A DNA stretch of 64,000 nt. Origin: Taenia hydatigena (taxonomy: Eukaryota; Platyhelminthes; Cestoda; Cyclophyllidea; Taeniidae). The notes beneath the pieces were generated by a model, which did not search any database, was not told the DNA's origin, and saw only the letters and a list, made by a program, of their open reading frames with translations. The DNA lies in assembly GCA_036345935.2 (NCBI GenBank), contig JADWOT020000003.1, positions 22,152,509-22,216,508 on the forward strand. The letters run 5' to 3'. Both the position numbers and the translations under genes were made by a program. This document shows, one piece after another, positions 11,521 through 23,279 of this stretch; the first letter of the stretch is position 1, and each line of letters starts with the position of its first letter.

Positions 11521-11710
11521 TATAATACTTTGGTTGTTAGAACTGCCGTTTTCTGTCAAGGTCACAGAGGTGGCCGTATTGCCCTGGCGGCGTGGGCTAG
11601 CCTCCGAGCCATGCCAGCAGCCTTTTCCCCTTTGTCCAGTGAATATATGTATTCTACCCCGCCACTTTGCCTTCTTTTGCCTTAAGGGAGCCTCGGGACG
11701 CTACAATGGT

Positions 11711-14513
11711 ATCATTAAAAATTAGCCCTAAATCAGCAGGACTGCATCTTTTACCAACAAAGGGGCAAATAGATGTACGATGAAAAATAAAAGGGGTTTT
11801 ACCATCCTTCAAATTTTACCCTTAATTCTACTAATAAATTATAAGTACCATAATTAGCTCAGTCTTATCAGATTGCCACGGAATAACGCCCCATCATCCA
11901 TTGGATTTATTCGAGTGTCATTACCGAAGCAGTAGTAAAATCTTGTAGACTGATCGTACATTCTTATTTGGCATTCTCGTTGAGGCGAAATGAAGAAAAT
12001 ACGGGTCAGACCAGACCCAATGACACTGGATCAGGTGTACTTGTCGAAGCGGAGTTCTCTTGGCGTAGGACGTCACCTAATCCCACCCAGCACCTCTTGA
12101 TAGCACTCATCCACCATAGTTTGTCTCCTCTAGGATAAATTAATCTTGCAGCATGATGCAGCATTCCAAGTCCTATCTGAAAGCTTCGAACGGCGCATGG
12201 AAGATGCCTGGGACCTTAAGGGTCTAAAGTGCTCGAACTCCCAGCCCTTTCAATGGTTACCCTTCTGCGATGGTCGGTACAGGTCGGTCGATGTTAGGAC
12301 CAAGGATCATGTATTGAAACGTATTTACGTAAAATAGTTCATGGATCTTAGTGTCGGCGATACAAATCTAGGAGCTTGATGGATTCACAGTTACCTCCTG
12401 CGTTCAAATTTTCAGATTTCACTGTCAGCCAATGTTCAAAAACAAGTGGGCCATCAGCTTAGCCTCATCAAAGCACATCTATAGTTCATTTCTCAATGAA
12501 ACCTTGTTGCCTTTTCGATGCTGCCCAATCGTCAATCTAAGCTTAACTTATCGGAGGCTTAATGTCTTTGCGCCTCTTAACGCATCGCCGGTAACTCCGT
12601 TGCTGAGTTTTTGGAAGTATTTAGATTGGACACCACCACATTTGTTAATGTGTACTAATGAAGACTTTTGCTGTTGACTACGTAGGCGAAGCACTTCATG
12701 GTAGCAGTGTAAACTTTAGTATCCGGCTGGAGGCACAAATTTCAGTGCGTTCGGCCCTGGACCGATCATTTTTGCTACCAGTGTATCAACCTGCCCCAAG
12801 TCGGGGCGGAAGGCGTTGAGGATGTCACAGACACCTAACGAATGGGAGGCCATAGGCATGGACGGGTGAAAACGGTGACAAGGTGATGGTAGAGGACTAA
12901 AGATCAAAGGATCTGTGCAGTTAAATTGTGCATCTAAAGAACCGTCTTACTACCGCAGAAGTAGCGTAAATAAAGCCTTATAAAAAGTGCTTTCTGCTAA
13001 GTAAAGGATAACTTGAGAAGATAAACAATGGGGGAACAAAAAGACCATCAAAATTGTGCGGAAATTGACCCAATGTAGAGTTATACCTCAACGTCATTAA
13101 TAAAGTAATAGTTGCAGACGGAAGGGTTTGAATCAGCCGTCAAAATAAATTGTGCATAAAATTTGTGGTATGTGGTAAAGCTCATACTGCTGCAACTTTT
13201 TAAATTCAGGAGAATCTGACAACGTTGAGAAGAGGTGTTTGAACACCCTTTAAATGGCGACGGAGTAGAAGAGTGACAAGACTGGATAGAGCCTGACACT
13301 GGCAAGGGACCGATGTCGAACACCCCCCGACGCGTTAATGCCAAAGGAACACTGTACGAATCCCACCACTTTGACTGCTTGGGCTCTTGACGCTCCGCTT
13401 TTGATCTTCTACTGGACGGCACGGCATCCGGGCCACGATGGACGGTGGCCAACACGGGAGGCTGACCAAGGGGGGCGCCAGGGTTGACGCCCGAAAAGGG
13501 TGAGGGGCTCTTTACCATACTTCATTTAACCATTAGCCTTGGTTTGGCGAGCACCTCCGCCAAGCTCCATGACCGCCTGACCGTAGCTGTAGGCACTCTC
13601 TCCAGCCCGTCTGTACGCCAGCACTACGCATTCTTCCTTTGTACTTGCATGTCGCTAAAATGAACTACCTTATTCACCACTTTGTGTGGTAGATATAATT
13701 CCCGATTTTACGGGTCACCCATTTTCCTCCGAAACAAAGTTCGATAAAATCAGAACCCAAGGCGAAAAACCATAAGCTTGTTCCGCCTTCCTTTCCTTCT
13801 TTTTAAGCCTAGTTTTTATGAAACCTGAGCTACTTTTAATAATTTCTTAAGTGAATTTTGAACACTACAAAAGGATGTTTTCTTTACATGTTTTACCGTA
13901 TTTATTCCGGAAGAAAATTAAATTATTATTCAAGAAAATAACTACAATTGATGATTTGAAATTGGCGCACCAGCCAATCTGACAAGATAGTGCAGCGTTG
14001 CGCCTGACAGACTTAGTCATGAGCGCTCTCGGAATAAAAATGAAGCAGCGACCACACCCCCCAGTCGGGTGACTCTGAGGAGACTAATCACAGCTCTATA
14101 AATAGCCGACACTTTCCTCAACAAAGCAGACGCAGTAAGGAACTATGGGACACCGAAGTTGCCCTTGTTCCAGAAGCCTTGGGGTCGCACTAGGGTCCCA
14201 CACCCCCTCCTCCTCCCCCTTCCTCCCCAACCGTTCACAGACAGGCCTCACTGGGACGCTTTGGGACATCATTAGCAGACCTACGGAGCCCAGCGCCCTC
14301 AAGGCCTCTTGCGAGATCAAGTTTCCCCACCCCAAGGTAAATTAGGCTAGACTGCACCGCCTAAGCACCACTTCATGCACATTCTGCCCACCGCGCTACT
14401 TGAGGAGAGGGAAAACATGGACCACAAGAGCTAAGGTGAATAGTCTATTTTATACAGTAACGAGTGAAAATATAACACAAGAAGCCCTCTAATCACTGTC
14501 CCACAATGCCCAC
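11711..14513. other. Intergenic stretch, possible degenerate element near 13454-13530
   Basis: No gene recognised. A minus-strand open frame at 13081-13518 shows no family features and no splice context. Around 13454-13530 the sequence resembles the 3' interior, polypurine tract and LTR start of the TRIM-like element (compare 11466-11535: shared CGGGAG, GACGC-CGAAA, ATACTT in the same order), but is much more diverged. The rest up to the LC8 stop holds nothing I can name. Confidence 0.4.
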
Positions 14514-14837
14514 CTAACCCGACTTGAAGAGCAGAATGGCCACTTGTCCAGCGTAGAAGTAGATAAAGTGCTTCGTCTCGTGCGTGACATAGCTGCCGAA
14601 ATTTCTGCCCACAACGCAGTGCCAGGTGGGGCTGTGGCGTTTGTCAAACTAGAGGAATGAAGATGGTGGTAAGGCGACCAGAGGCGCAAAACCTACCTCC
14701 TTCTTAATGTACGCTGCTATGTCCTTCTCAATGTTGAACTTTTCAAACGCATGCGTCGCCACATCAATGGCATCTTGCTGCATCTCTTCGGACATGTCGA
14801 CATTCTTTACCACGGCTTTTCTTGTTCCGTCGCTCAT
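14514..14837 (-). CDS. DYNLL1: Dynein light chain LC8 (DYNLL type)
   Basis: Two exons, 14837-14697 and 14648-14514, split by a 48-nt intron, giving 91 aa. The sequence is very close to LC8 throughout: [30 protein letters not shown], then [19 protein letters not shown] and [20 protein letters not shown] at the C-terminus. LC8 dimers bind short linear motifs in dynein intermediate chain and many other partners. The length is two residues over the usual 89, from a slightly longer N-terminus. Tapeworms carry several LC8-like tegument paralogues, so the exact orthologue (LC8 proper versus a paralogue) is not certain, but conservation this high suggests the canonical one. Confidence 0.95.
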
Positions 14838-15419
14838 GGTACCGCAGAGACAGACAGAGAGGAGGAGCGGGCGAGAATGAAATGCGAGGCGTCTCTTGCG
14901 TGATGTGATTCAAATTTTCCGATAGCCAGCGCTTGCCAGTAGCTTGGCCTCATTCCAGCGTTGATTGGTCTTTCACAGTAGCCTGGTTGCAGTGGGCTGG
15001 TCGCACGGACGCAGGCTTGAGGACAGGCTACTGTGACACGCCTCTGCACTCACCGTGGCACATGCATGCCAGTGCTGCGGCCGTCTGTGGCGCGTCCTCG
15101 GACTCACGTCCACCCACCGACACTCCTGGTGCCCTAGTGGAAGCGAACCAAGCATACTCGAGCCTCCACAAGAAGCTTTACGATGGGAGCAATGCGTGAT
15201 TCTATTCCGATTGCCCTCAGCATTTCCAGAGCTGTCCTTGCATGCCGAAGCGTTAGTTAGTATCCAGCTGTAGCCATGACTGCTTGAAAATACCAAGATA
15301 TTAAGTTCGCATGAGCCGACAACCAAGTTGGGTCTTGGGCTGGTATCGCATTGTGTGAGGGCAGGTGATAAATTATGCGATTTTACATCTGGCAAGTACA
15401 ATACCTTACTAGAGGTGTG

Positions 15420-15590
15420 CAATAATTTGTTTGTTTGGACTGACCGTTTTGGTCAGGGTTGCAGAGGTGGTCATATTGCCCTAGCCACCAGGGCTGGCCT
15501 CAGGGTCATGCCGACAGCTCATTCCGCTCCCTCTGTTAAATATATATTCTGCCTGGTATATTGCCTTCAAGGGATCCTCGGGACGCTACA
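15420..15590 (+). mobile_element. Solo LTR1
   Basis: Runs from AATAATTTGTTTGTTTGG to GGGACGCTACA with the usual centre (GGGCTGGCCTCAGGGTCATGCC) and a TATATATTC block. GTGTG occurs immediately before (15415-15419) and after (15591-15595), a plausible 5-bp target duplication. Outside the LTR there is no PBS or PPT, so it is a solo copy. Confidence 0.8.
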
Positions 15591-15930
15591 GTGTGCATTC
15601 ATTTCGTATAGGCTATTGAAGTCAATAAAAATGTGAACAAGGCAAGAGCCTTCCCAAACAGTCAGTACGAAGACTTGATTTCAAGGTAATTCACCGCATA
15701 ACTAGGTGACACACTGGATGATTAAATTATTCAGTTATGACCTTGCAAGCTAAGCCATTCTCTTTTCAGTTTTTCAAGCAAAAATACGGAAGATTTCGAT
15801 GATTTTATGGAAAAAGCTAATTTTTGCAGAGGTACGAGGAGGAATCCAAATGCATATCGGTAGGTGCTCCATGCAATATCAAGACATTAAGCTCCGCGGG
15901 CTGCAAAGCAGGTTGGAGGGGTGACCCCAT

Positions 15931-16457
15931 TGTAGCATCCCAAGACTTCCTTGAAGGCAAAGGAATACATGACACAAGGACAGCCCATATATTTAATAAA
16001 GAGAGGGAATGAGACTGCTGGTACGGCCTGATGGCCAGTCCATACGGCTAGGGCAATATGGCCACCTAAGTAGCCGAAACTGGTAGTCAGAACAAACAAA
16101 GTATTACACCATGGATGTTGCAGCGTCCCGAGGCTGCCTTAAGGCAAAAGAAGGCAAAGTGGCAGGATAGAATATATATACTCACCGGACAGAGGGAAAA
16201 AGGCTGCTGGCATGGCCCGGAGGCCAGCCCACGCAGCTAGGGCAATACGGCCACCTCTGTGACCGTGCTACAGTTGTAGTGTCCCGAAGCTCCCTCGAAG
16301 AAAAAAGAAGGCAGAATGCTAGACTAGAATAAGTTTAATGAGCAGAGGGATATAGGCTGCTGGCATGGTTCGGAGGCCAGCCTTCGCAGCTAGGGCCAGA
16401 TGGCCACCCCTGTGACCCTGATCAAAAATCGGTAGCACAACCAAACAAAGTACTACC
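15931..16457 (-). mobile_element. Tandem cluster of three LTR1 copies
   Basis: Three minus-strand copies follow each other: 15931-16108 (TGTAGCATCCC to GTATTACA), 16119-16272 (lacking the end that carries CAAACAAACAAAG) and 16275-16457 (TGTAGTGTCCC to GTACTACC). They are separated by 10 and 2 bp. CCAT flanks the first copy on both sides. Spacers are too short to be element interiors, so these are stacked solo LTRs or products of recombination, not one full element. Confidence 0.8.
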
Positions 16458-16852
16458 ATGGTTACGCCCACGACCCAGGAGTAAAGCTGTAGGTTAAAAG
16501 CACGCCATTCCCAAAGCGCTGTGATACTATGGAAAGCACAATTATTGTAAGAGTCCCAATTTTCCAAAAAAACATAAATTTCTACTACGGACACTAAATT
16601 AAAGTGCTAAAGTGGCCATCAGTGAGGATAGACAAGCAAACAGACGTTTTTGGACCGTAAAAATATTCCCTTAAAGCAGACTTTTATCATGCACCACAAT
16701 TTCAACATTTCACAAAAAACTGTACTTGGCTTCGACGATAATATGAAAATTTTGCGAACAGAATCGGTGGTGTGGTTGGAACCTGGTGTTAGTATGGCTT
16801 GTTTTAATGGACGGCCAGCGCTGGAGCTAATTTTGGGTGCTCTCACGCTACG

Positions 16853-17383
16853 ATGGCTCCTCCCGCCTCTACTGCCAAGAAGACTGAGTCGAAGTCTGTC
16901 ACTCACTCAGCTTCGAAAAAGACCGTAAGTTTATTCTTCTAATGTATCATCCTTTAGAAAGCGTTGGATTCCATCAACAGTCGTCTTGCTCTGGTTTTTA
17001 AAAGTGGAAAGGCTGCTATAGGTTACCGCCATACACTTCGCACTCTCCGTCGCGGAGGTGCGAAGCTTATAATTATAGCAAGCAACACTCCTCCTCTAAG
17101 GTAAGTGATATCAGGATCTCGGAGCATGTTGCTGAGATGAGATCCCAATTATCATTTTTGATGGACATGTTTGAACTTGCGTTGATTAGTTTGGGCTTGA
17201 TTGACTTATAGAAAAGCGGAGATAGAATATTATGCCATGCTGTCAAAGACTGGTGTGCACCACTACAATGGCACTAACCACGACCTTGGTACCGCTTGCG
17301 GCAAATACTTCCGCGTAAGTACTCTGGCCATCGAGGATCCTGGAGACTCGGACATCATCCGTTCGATGCCAAATGAGTCCTGA
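16853..17383 (+). CDS. RPL30: 60S ribosomal protein L30
   Basis: Three exons, 16853-16924, 16958-17100 and 17212-17383, with introns of 33 and 111 nt, giving 128 aa. Matches eL30 along its length: [55 protein letters not shown], and [20 protein letters not shown] followed by SDIIRSMP. The N-terminus is longer than the human one by a Lys/Ser/Thr-rich segment. It is a component of the large ribosomal subunit. The start is the first ATG in a short 5' region; the AATAAA lies 15 nt after the stop, giving a very short 3' UTR. Confidence 0.97.
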
Positions 17384-17397
17384 GGAGGTTGTTTGTT

Positions 17398-17403
17398 AAT
17401 AAA
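17398..17403 (+). terminator. RPL30 polyadenylation signal
   Basis: AATAAA 15 nt after the RPL30 TGA, followed by a GT-rich stretch. Confidence 0.75.
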
Positions 17404-18384
17404 CATTGGTGAGCATAGGATCTGTTTGCTACCTTACTAGGTGGGTCGACGATTTGTTTTGGTTGCAGTGCATTGCGAAACTAGGGTGTTTTGTACTGAA
17501 GAATTTCCCCCTCTTTTGATGCTACTCTAGCGACCTCCAGTTGCTATACCCGTTTGCTTTGCAAAAGTTGCAATGACAACCTCTTCTTGTTCCCGGTGTC
17601 ATAGTGGTTACCAACCAATCAACCAAGTGCCCATTGCTTTGATGCACAGCGCGCTGTCAATGGTGCTGGTTCTGCTGGCGCTGTTGTAACGCTTTGAATG
17701 TGAGGACGAGGTGAGACTTCTGACGGGGCGGGTGGGTGCAGAGCTTCACGCCGAGGGGTGTGTGATTGTAATCCTGCGCTCAGGTTGTATTGCTTTTCAC
17801 TAAGTGATTAGCTTAAAAGTAGTGCTGGGGTGTTTGAGTTCTCTGCCCCGGTTCCCACTATTGCAGTGCTTGGTGGGGAAGGGAATTGAGACGTAAAGTA
17901 GTCTTCGCTAGGGTCGCATTTGTGTTGGCTTGTCTCGCCAGCAGCTGTGAACTGGCTCCGCCGAGCTCGGCCGTCCTCCTGACCTGTACTGACCTCGAAT
18001 GCCAGTTGGCGGGGTCCTCATCCTCCTTACTTGATCCACCAAGAGTTTGGGTCTTATAATTCAGCTGGCTGGTCCAGTGGCCCTTTTGAAAATGGAAGGC
18101 GGATGATCTGCTAAATTGACCGCTTTTCTTGGATAACATCGACTCTTGCGAGCCCGATTACACAGACTTCTGCGGCGACAGAAAGCTAATCCATTCATTA
18201 GCCCGCCCACCCCGTAAACGCGAAGCAGCATGATGAGCACAATGGGAAATCTAAATATACATTTCATTATTGAGATTGAGGGAAAAAAGGGTAGGAGGAA
18301 GGATGTAGGGAAGAGGGCGAAAGGAGGAAAATGAGGAGGGCCAAGGGATGCATGTAGCAAGACGAAACTAATGCACTATGGGCA
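17404..18384. other. Convergent intergenic region RPL30 / nucleoporin
   Basis: Separates the ends of two convergent genes. Contains open frames on the minus strand (17858-18360) without family features; the part nearest 18384 is likely the nucleoporin 3' UTR. No repeat or RNA gene recognised. Confidence 0.4.
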
Positions 18385-21300
18385 TTATCGCCGCTTCGAG
18401 TAGCGCATCAGCCTCCGACGCTGGTGGAAGCTCGCAGTAGCATTTGGAACCGCCGGTGCCACTGCGCTGAATGGGTTTGAGGGCGCTCCGTCAGCTCCAC
18501 TGAAGGCAGGTGCTGGCTGTGCCTGACTAAAATTAAAGCCTCCCACGGGATTAGTCACAGCGGCACTGAAATTGAAGCCCCCACTACCAGTACCGGCGGT
18601 ACCTCCAGGAGCAGCAGTGGCAGCACTACTACTCCCACCAAAGATGAAGGGCTGAACGCCGGTCCCACCAAAAGGAGGGGGGTTCACCACCCCTCCACCA
18701 AACGAGGGGGCTTGGAGTTTGGGAGCCGAAGGACCGTCGGTGAATGAGGAGTCTCCGGTGCGTTTTGTGTGGTCATTGGTGGAGAAGATGGAAGGCGAAC
18801 TTCTCGCTGATGATAGGGTGAGAGAAAATCCAGGTGAGGCTGTGGTGACCGCGGTGGGCCGAGCACCGAACTGGAAGACACCAGTTCCAGGCTTTGGAGC
18901 AAATGGTGTAGAAGAACCGGTGACAGCTGCTATACCCGAGGAAAAATTAAAGCCACCTAGGCCACTGCCTCCCAGTGCCGAAATAGCGGTGGTGACAGTG
19001 CTGGGAAAGCTAAAGGAAACTGGAGCAGTAGTTGTGATTGTAGAGGGAGAAGCAAACGCGAAACAACTGCCAGTACTGTTGACTGAAGTCAAGTTTGACG
19101 AGTTCTGAAATCCAAATGGACCTGTACCGAAGGGACCACTCAAACTACCCCCATTAGCAAGCCCAGAAGTGTTGGTTTTGGAGAGGGTAAAGAGGGAAGT
19201 GCTTGTGGTTGTTGTAGTGATGGTAGTAGTAGGGGTGTTTTGCACACTAGGAAAACCAAAGGAAGGAACCGTTTTGTTACCATCGGAAAATGCAGATTTC
19301 ATTGGAAACATGAAAGGAACAGATGTAGCCGTGGTAGTAGCGGCAGTAGTAGTAACAGCCGCCTTAGAATTGACAGCGGGCATGGTAGCTTCTCCTATTT
19401 TTGTATAAGTTGTTGTCGGTTTCGTCGAGAAATCGAACAACGCTGGAGCTGTAGTTGTAGAAGTGATTGGTACGAAATTGAAAGCAGGCATCGACTTTGC
19501 AGGTGCCAATACGGATGGTGTTGTGGTGACAGCAGGAGCAGGAAAGACGGGGTTCGTTTTGTTGACATCTGATTTGGCAGAGAAGCTGCATGCAGGCAAA
19601 GTTAGTGTCGACGGCGTTGTTGATAACATCGTTCCCATCGTCCTGTTGATTGACGCTGGCTTTGCTGAGAAGTTAAATAGTGAACTCGTACCCATAGTGG
19701 ATGGGGCAGTGGTGGGTGCAGTGTTCCCGAAATTGAAGCCCAATTGAACTGCGGCCATAGCTGAAGATGTAGACGAAGCAGTGACGTTGCCCGTGGAGGT
19801 CATAGCCGGAGAGGAGGTCACACCACCGGTAGTGGCGACAGCAGCTACTGTTGTGGTGTTTGTAGCGCTGATGATAGTAGCAGGGAAGTTGAAGAGGGAC
19901 GCAGACGATGGAGCCGAGTTGTCTTTTACGGAGCTAGCTAAGGACGACAGACTACTGGGCGTAGTAACTAAAGGTATAAAAGAATTCGTCGTCGGGACCG
20001 CAGCTGTGGATTGTTTTGAAGTGGTGGAGAAATCGAACTTCGGCATAGAAGACACGGTAGCGGTACCCCCAGAGGCAGTGGATTTCGCCAAAGAGAAAGC
20101 AAAGCTCGACGCGGAAGATGTAACAGCAACGCTAGATGCAGAAGAAGCAGAGCTAGCGGATGAGAAAATTGTCCCACCAAAGCTTGTTTGTCCAAGAGCA
20201 GAGGTAGATTTGGCAACTGGAAGTGTGAAGGGAAGAGCAATGGTCGAGGTGTTGGTGGAAGATCTCTGTTCATAAGATTTCTGAGAATTTGGCTCCATGG
20301 AAAAGGTGAAGCTCGGAGCAAGAGAATTTGAGACGGTAGTGGAAGTGGCCGAGACAGTTGTTCCCGTAGAAATTGTCGATTTTATTCCAAAAACAAACGG
20401 CAGGTTCATCATACTAACAGAAGTGACGGCAGTAGTTGTAGTGGCAGAATCCTGTTCGCCAACATGCGACGATTTTCCCAGTGAGGGCAAAGCGGATGCA
20501 AACGAACAAGTTGTGGCAACCACTGGTTCTGTTGTTACAACAACGGTGGTAATGAAAGCAGTTCCAGAGGAGACTGTCACAGGTTCTGCTGCTTTTGATG
20601 ATGGCAGTGTCACAAGCGGCACAGTTACTGAAGGTGCTATAGGTGGTGATGTAGACGTAGAGGAAGGTGTGATGTCTAGACGACTAGATGTGGTTGTACT
20701 AGCGCCTAAAATAAAACCAACAAGCAGGGATAATTAAAAGGCAACAGAAAGATGACATAATCGAACGATTAATGGAATCGGTTGTCATACCGATTGGACT
20801 AATTGTCGTCGCTGGCAACGAATTATCAGCAAGATCAACTACAGCCTTCTCAGTAAGATCAGCGAACATTCGACGAATTTTGGCATGACGCGCCTCTAGT
20901 GAGTCGGCTTGGTTCAGCACGGCAGCCGGTGATGCGGCCAACCGTCTACTCAAAGCATTGGCTCGAGCTCTCGCCTCCAAGCCTGCAATGAACCTCGCCA
21001 CTGACGTGGGGCGGTTCAAACTGGCTGGACGCCTTCGTTGATGCGCCAACGGCAAAGACTCGCTTGTACTCGTGGTGCTGTCTACAAGGAATACAGTTTG
21101 AGTCTCACAGTCACGTGTAGCGCGTCGTTTAGCAGCTGGAGGAGGTGGAAAGGGCAATAAATCCTCGTCGATAATTGAAATGACACTCCGCGTGGGAGTT
21201 GGCCATTTTCCCCCTACGTTTTCACCTTCCTTCTCTACCTCCTCCGGCCGTCGGCGCTTCAATCCAAAAGCAATGGCCTCCAGTGCTGCCGAAGAAAGGC

Positions 21301-21892
21301 GGGACACTTGGTCCGGTAGTTTTGAAGAGCTAGGGCGAGTTGTAGAGGTAGATGGCTTCAGCCTGGGCCTAGAAATAACTTCCTCGTCCAAAGGCAGCAT
21401 CGGCGTTGATCTAGCTAATAGAGGACTGCTGTTATTCGCCTCATTACTTCGGTAACGCTTTAATGAGACATGTTCCGACTCAAGTTCGTCCTCAAGAAGA
21501 GCCTCATTAGAACGTTTTTTGCGTTTTGACTCAAGCACTCGAAGAGCGCGCTCCATCATAGAAGAATTGGAGTGGTTTAAAAACTCGATGGCACTTCGAG
21601 GGCGTGAGGAGCTAGGTTGGGGCGACTGCGGCAGTCGGTGACGAACTGGTGAGTGAAAGTCAAAAAATGAGGGAGGCAGATCTCTGCAAATGGGGGCGTT
21701 TCGCCGAAAGGGACGCAAGGACGAGCTAGGACTGAGAGTGCTAATATTCCTCGAGCTCGGGGAATAAAAGAGGCGAGAGAAGTACAGCGGACTGTTCTCC
21801 GTCTTCCGACGAGTACTACTTGGGGAAGTCTCGATGAATCCGCTGCTTCCCCCAGTAGGGGTAGACGTATTATTACGAGAAAAGGGAAACAT
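18385..21892 (-). CDS. FG-repeat nucleoporin, POM121/NUP153-like
   Basis: Two exons, 21892-20791 and 20705-18385, joined across an 85-nt intron in phase 1; 1140 aa. The first third is Ser/Pro/Arg-rich with several basic clusters (KRKKRSNEA, LKRRRPEE, AAKRRATRD) that look like nuclear import signals. The rest is a Thr/Ser/Val/Ala-rich low-complexity domain carrying spaced FG, FNF and FGG units (for example LFNFS, GFNFGN, GPFGFQN, VFQFGARP, FIFGGSS), the hydrophobic knots that line the nuclear pore channel. It ends in a basic tail (FHQRRRLMRYSKRR) like the C-termini of POM121 and NUP153. No transmembrane segment is visible, unlike vertebrate POM121, so a soluble basket or channel nucleoporin is more likely. 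Large antisense frames here are by-products of the Thr/Val codon bias. Confidence 0.8.
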
Positions 21893-22836
21893 TCTAAAAT
21901 CTAAAATAATTCATACAATTGGTTACCCGCGAAGGCAAAGCTCTATTAAAACATATCTAAATAAATAACTTTGACTGCTCATCTATTTGCCGAAGTTCGT
22001 TGGCGGAATGAATAACAAGGCCTGGCAAATAACTTGAGGAAATGGCGACCAGATGCATAGTAGGTAGTGGAACCTATCTCTGATGATTTAATACAAAAAA
22101 GGGATTAACGAAGCCAGCGTTGGCATGTGCACAAGTACACGGTGAATGATTTATAAACTAAAGAGAATACATGCACAGAGCCGTGGACATAAGAGCAACA
22201 CACCTATGATACAAATAGCATGTTGCTCGAATAAAGCGATGTGTTGCCAAGAAGGTAAAAAGGGAACTAAGAAACCTGATAGAAAAACCATGTGCTTCAA
22301 AAAGATAACTAGTAAAGGGAACTAAGATATAGGCTTAAAATGGCATTTACAATAAAGATACTAAAAATCCGAAAGCTTATGTCCAATAGCGGACGATGAT
22401 CTTAAAAGCCAACGAATCTCGACAAAATTTCCATCCACAAAAGGTTCGCTACAACCCCTTCACTGCGTAAAGCAAGCAGGACCAACAAACCCCAAATAAA
22501 TACAATGACTTCGCTATACCTACGAAATGAAATTAGGTCAGGTGTTACTGATTTGTTGGATAAGGCACAGCAGTAGCATCAATAACACTGCAGAATTCAC
22601 CATGTGCAATTGGATGTTAAAAACCAACGTAAGTTAAAAATAGAATCCAAAATCTAGAAACTAGCCATTTATTAAAATACCAAAAGCTACAAAAAACTGA
22701 CGCGAAATATATGAGTAAATTATAGACTATAAAATAAATAAAATAAAGCCTGTTAGATTAAAACGAAAGGGCATTAGTCAGATCAAAATCTTTTAATTAA
22801 ATAAACTTAAATAATTACTTCACGTTATGCAGTGCC
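21893..22836. other. AT-rich intergenic region upstream of the nucleoporin
   Basis: No gene or repeat recognised; should hold the nucleoporin promoter and 5' UTR. Confidence 0.4.
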
Positions 22837-23021
22837 TGTAGTACTTTGTTTGTTGGAACTGCCGGTTTCTGTCAAGGTCACAGAGGTGGCCATATTGCCC
22901 TAGCTGCGTGGGCTGGCCTCTGGGCCACGCCAGCAGCCGTTTTCCCTCTGTCCGGTGAATATATATATTCTATCCTGCCACTTTGTCTTCTTTTGCCTTG
23001 AGGGAGCCTCGGGACGCTACA
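22837..23021 (+). mobile_element. Solo LTR1, full length (185 bp)
   Basis: One of the best-preserved copies: starts TGTAGTACTTTGTTTG, ends GGGACGCTACA, so the ends form the inverted repeat TGTAG...CTACA. It has the GAATATATATATTC block that may serve as a TATA-like promoter. No matching flanking duplication was seen. Confidence 0.87.
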
Positions 23022-23060
23022 GACATAGTGATTATTGTACCTTTCCTTGATGGCCATGCC

Positions 23061-23248
23061 TGTAGCGTCCCGAGGCACCTTCGAAGGCAAGAGAAGGCAG
23101 AATACTAGAGTGGAATATATGAGCTTAACGGGCAGAGGGAAATAAGCCGCTGGCATGGCCCGGAGGCCGGCCTACGCAGCTGGAGCAATATGGCCACCTC
23201 TGTGTCATCCTGGCCAAAATCGGCAGTTCAAACAAACAAAGTGCTACA
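23061..23248 (-). mobile_element. Solo LTR1 with target-site duplication
   Basis: 188 bp from TGTAGCGTCCCGAGG to AAAGTGCTACA. ATGCC lies directly on both sides (23056-23060 and 23249-23253), an exact 5-bp duplication that proves the repeat borders. A further 22-bp start of another minus copy (TGTAGCATCCC) sits at 23258-23279 and is cut off by the LTR2 element. Confidence 0.9.
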
Positions 23249-23279
23249 ATGCCACTTGTAGCATCCCAAGACTGCCTTG

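Larger units (their letters stand above)
10968..11705 (+). mobile_element. Complete TRIM-like LTR element (738 bp, non-coding)
   Basis: Two direct LTRs bound a 492-bp interior: a 5' LTR at 10968-11028 (61 bp, internally deleted, ending ACGCTACA) and a 3' LTR at 11521-11705 (185 bp). A 5-bp target-site duplication ATGGT lies at 10963-10967 and again at 11706-11710. The first bases after the 5' LTR read TTGGTGTCTATCCCG, a TGG-starting primer-binding-site candidate. Directly before the 3' LTR is the purine run GAAAGAGGAGAAGGGCAA. There is no room for gag-pol and no convincing reading frame. This is the architecture of terminal-repeat retrotransposons in miniature, which depend on enzymes from other elements. 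The same LTR occurs many times as solo copies in this window. Confidence 0.87.

Noticed and set aside
13081..13518. 145-residue minus-strand frame
   Set aside because: No recognisable family, no matching splice context, and its 5' part overlaps a possible degenerate TRIM end.
14145..14345. Small plus-strand frame downstream of LC8
   Set aside because: Pro/Ser-rich low-complexity translation with no family or splice support.
18719..20737. Long plus-strand frames opposite the nucleoporin
   Set aside because: They are Val/Thr-rich mirror images caused by the repetitive codons of the FG domain.
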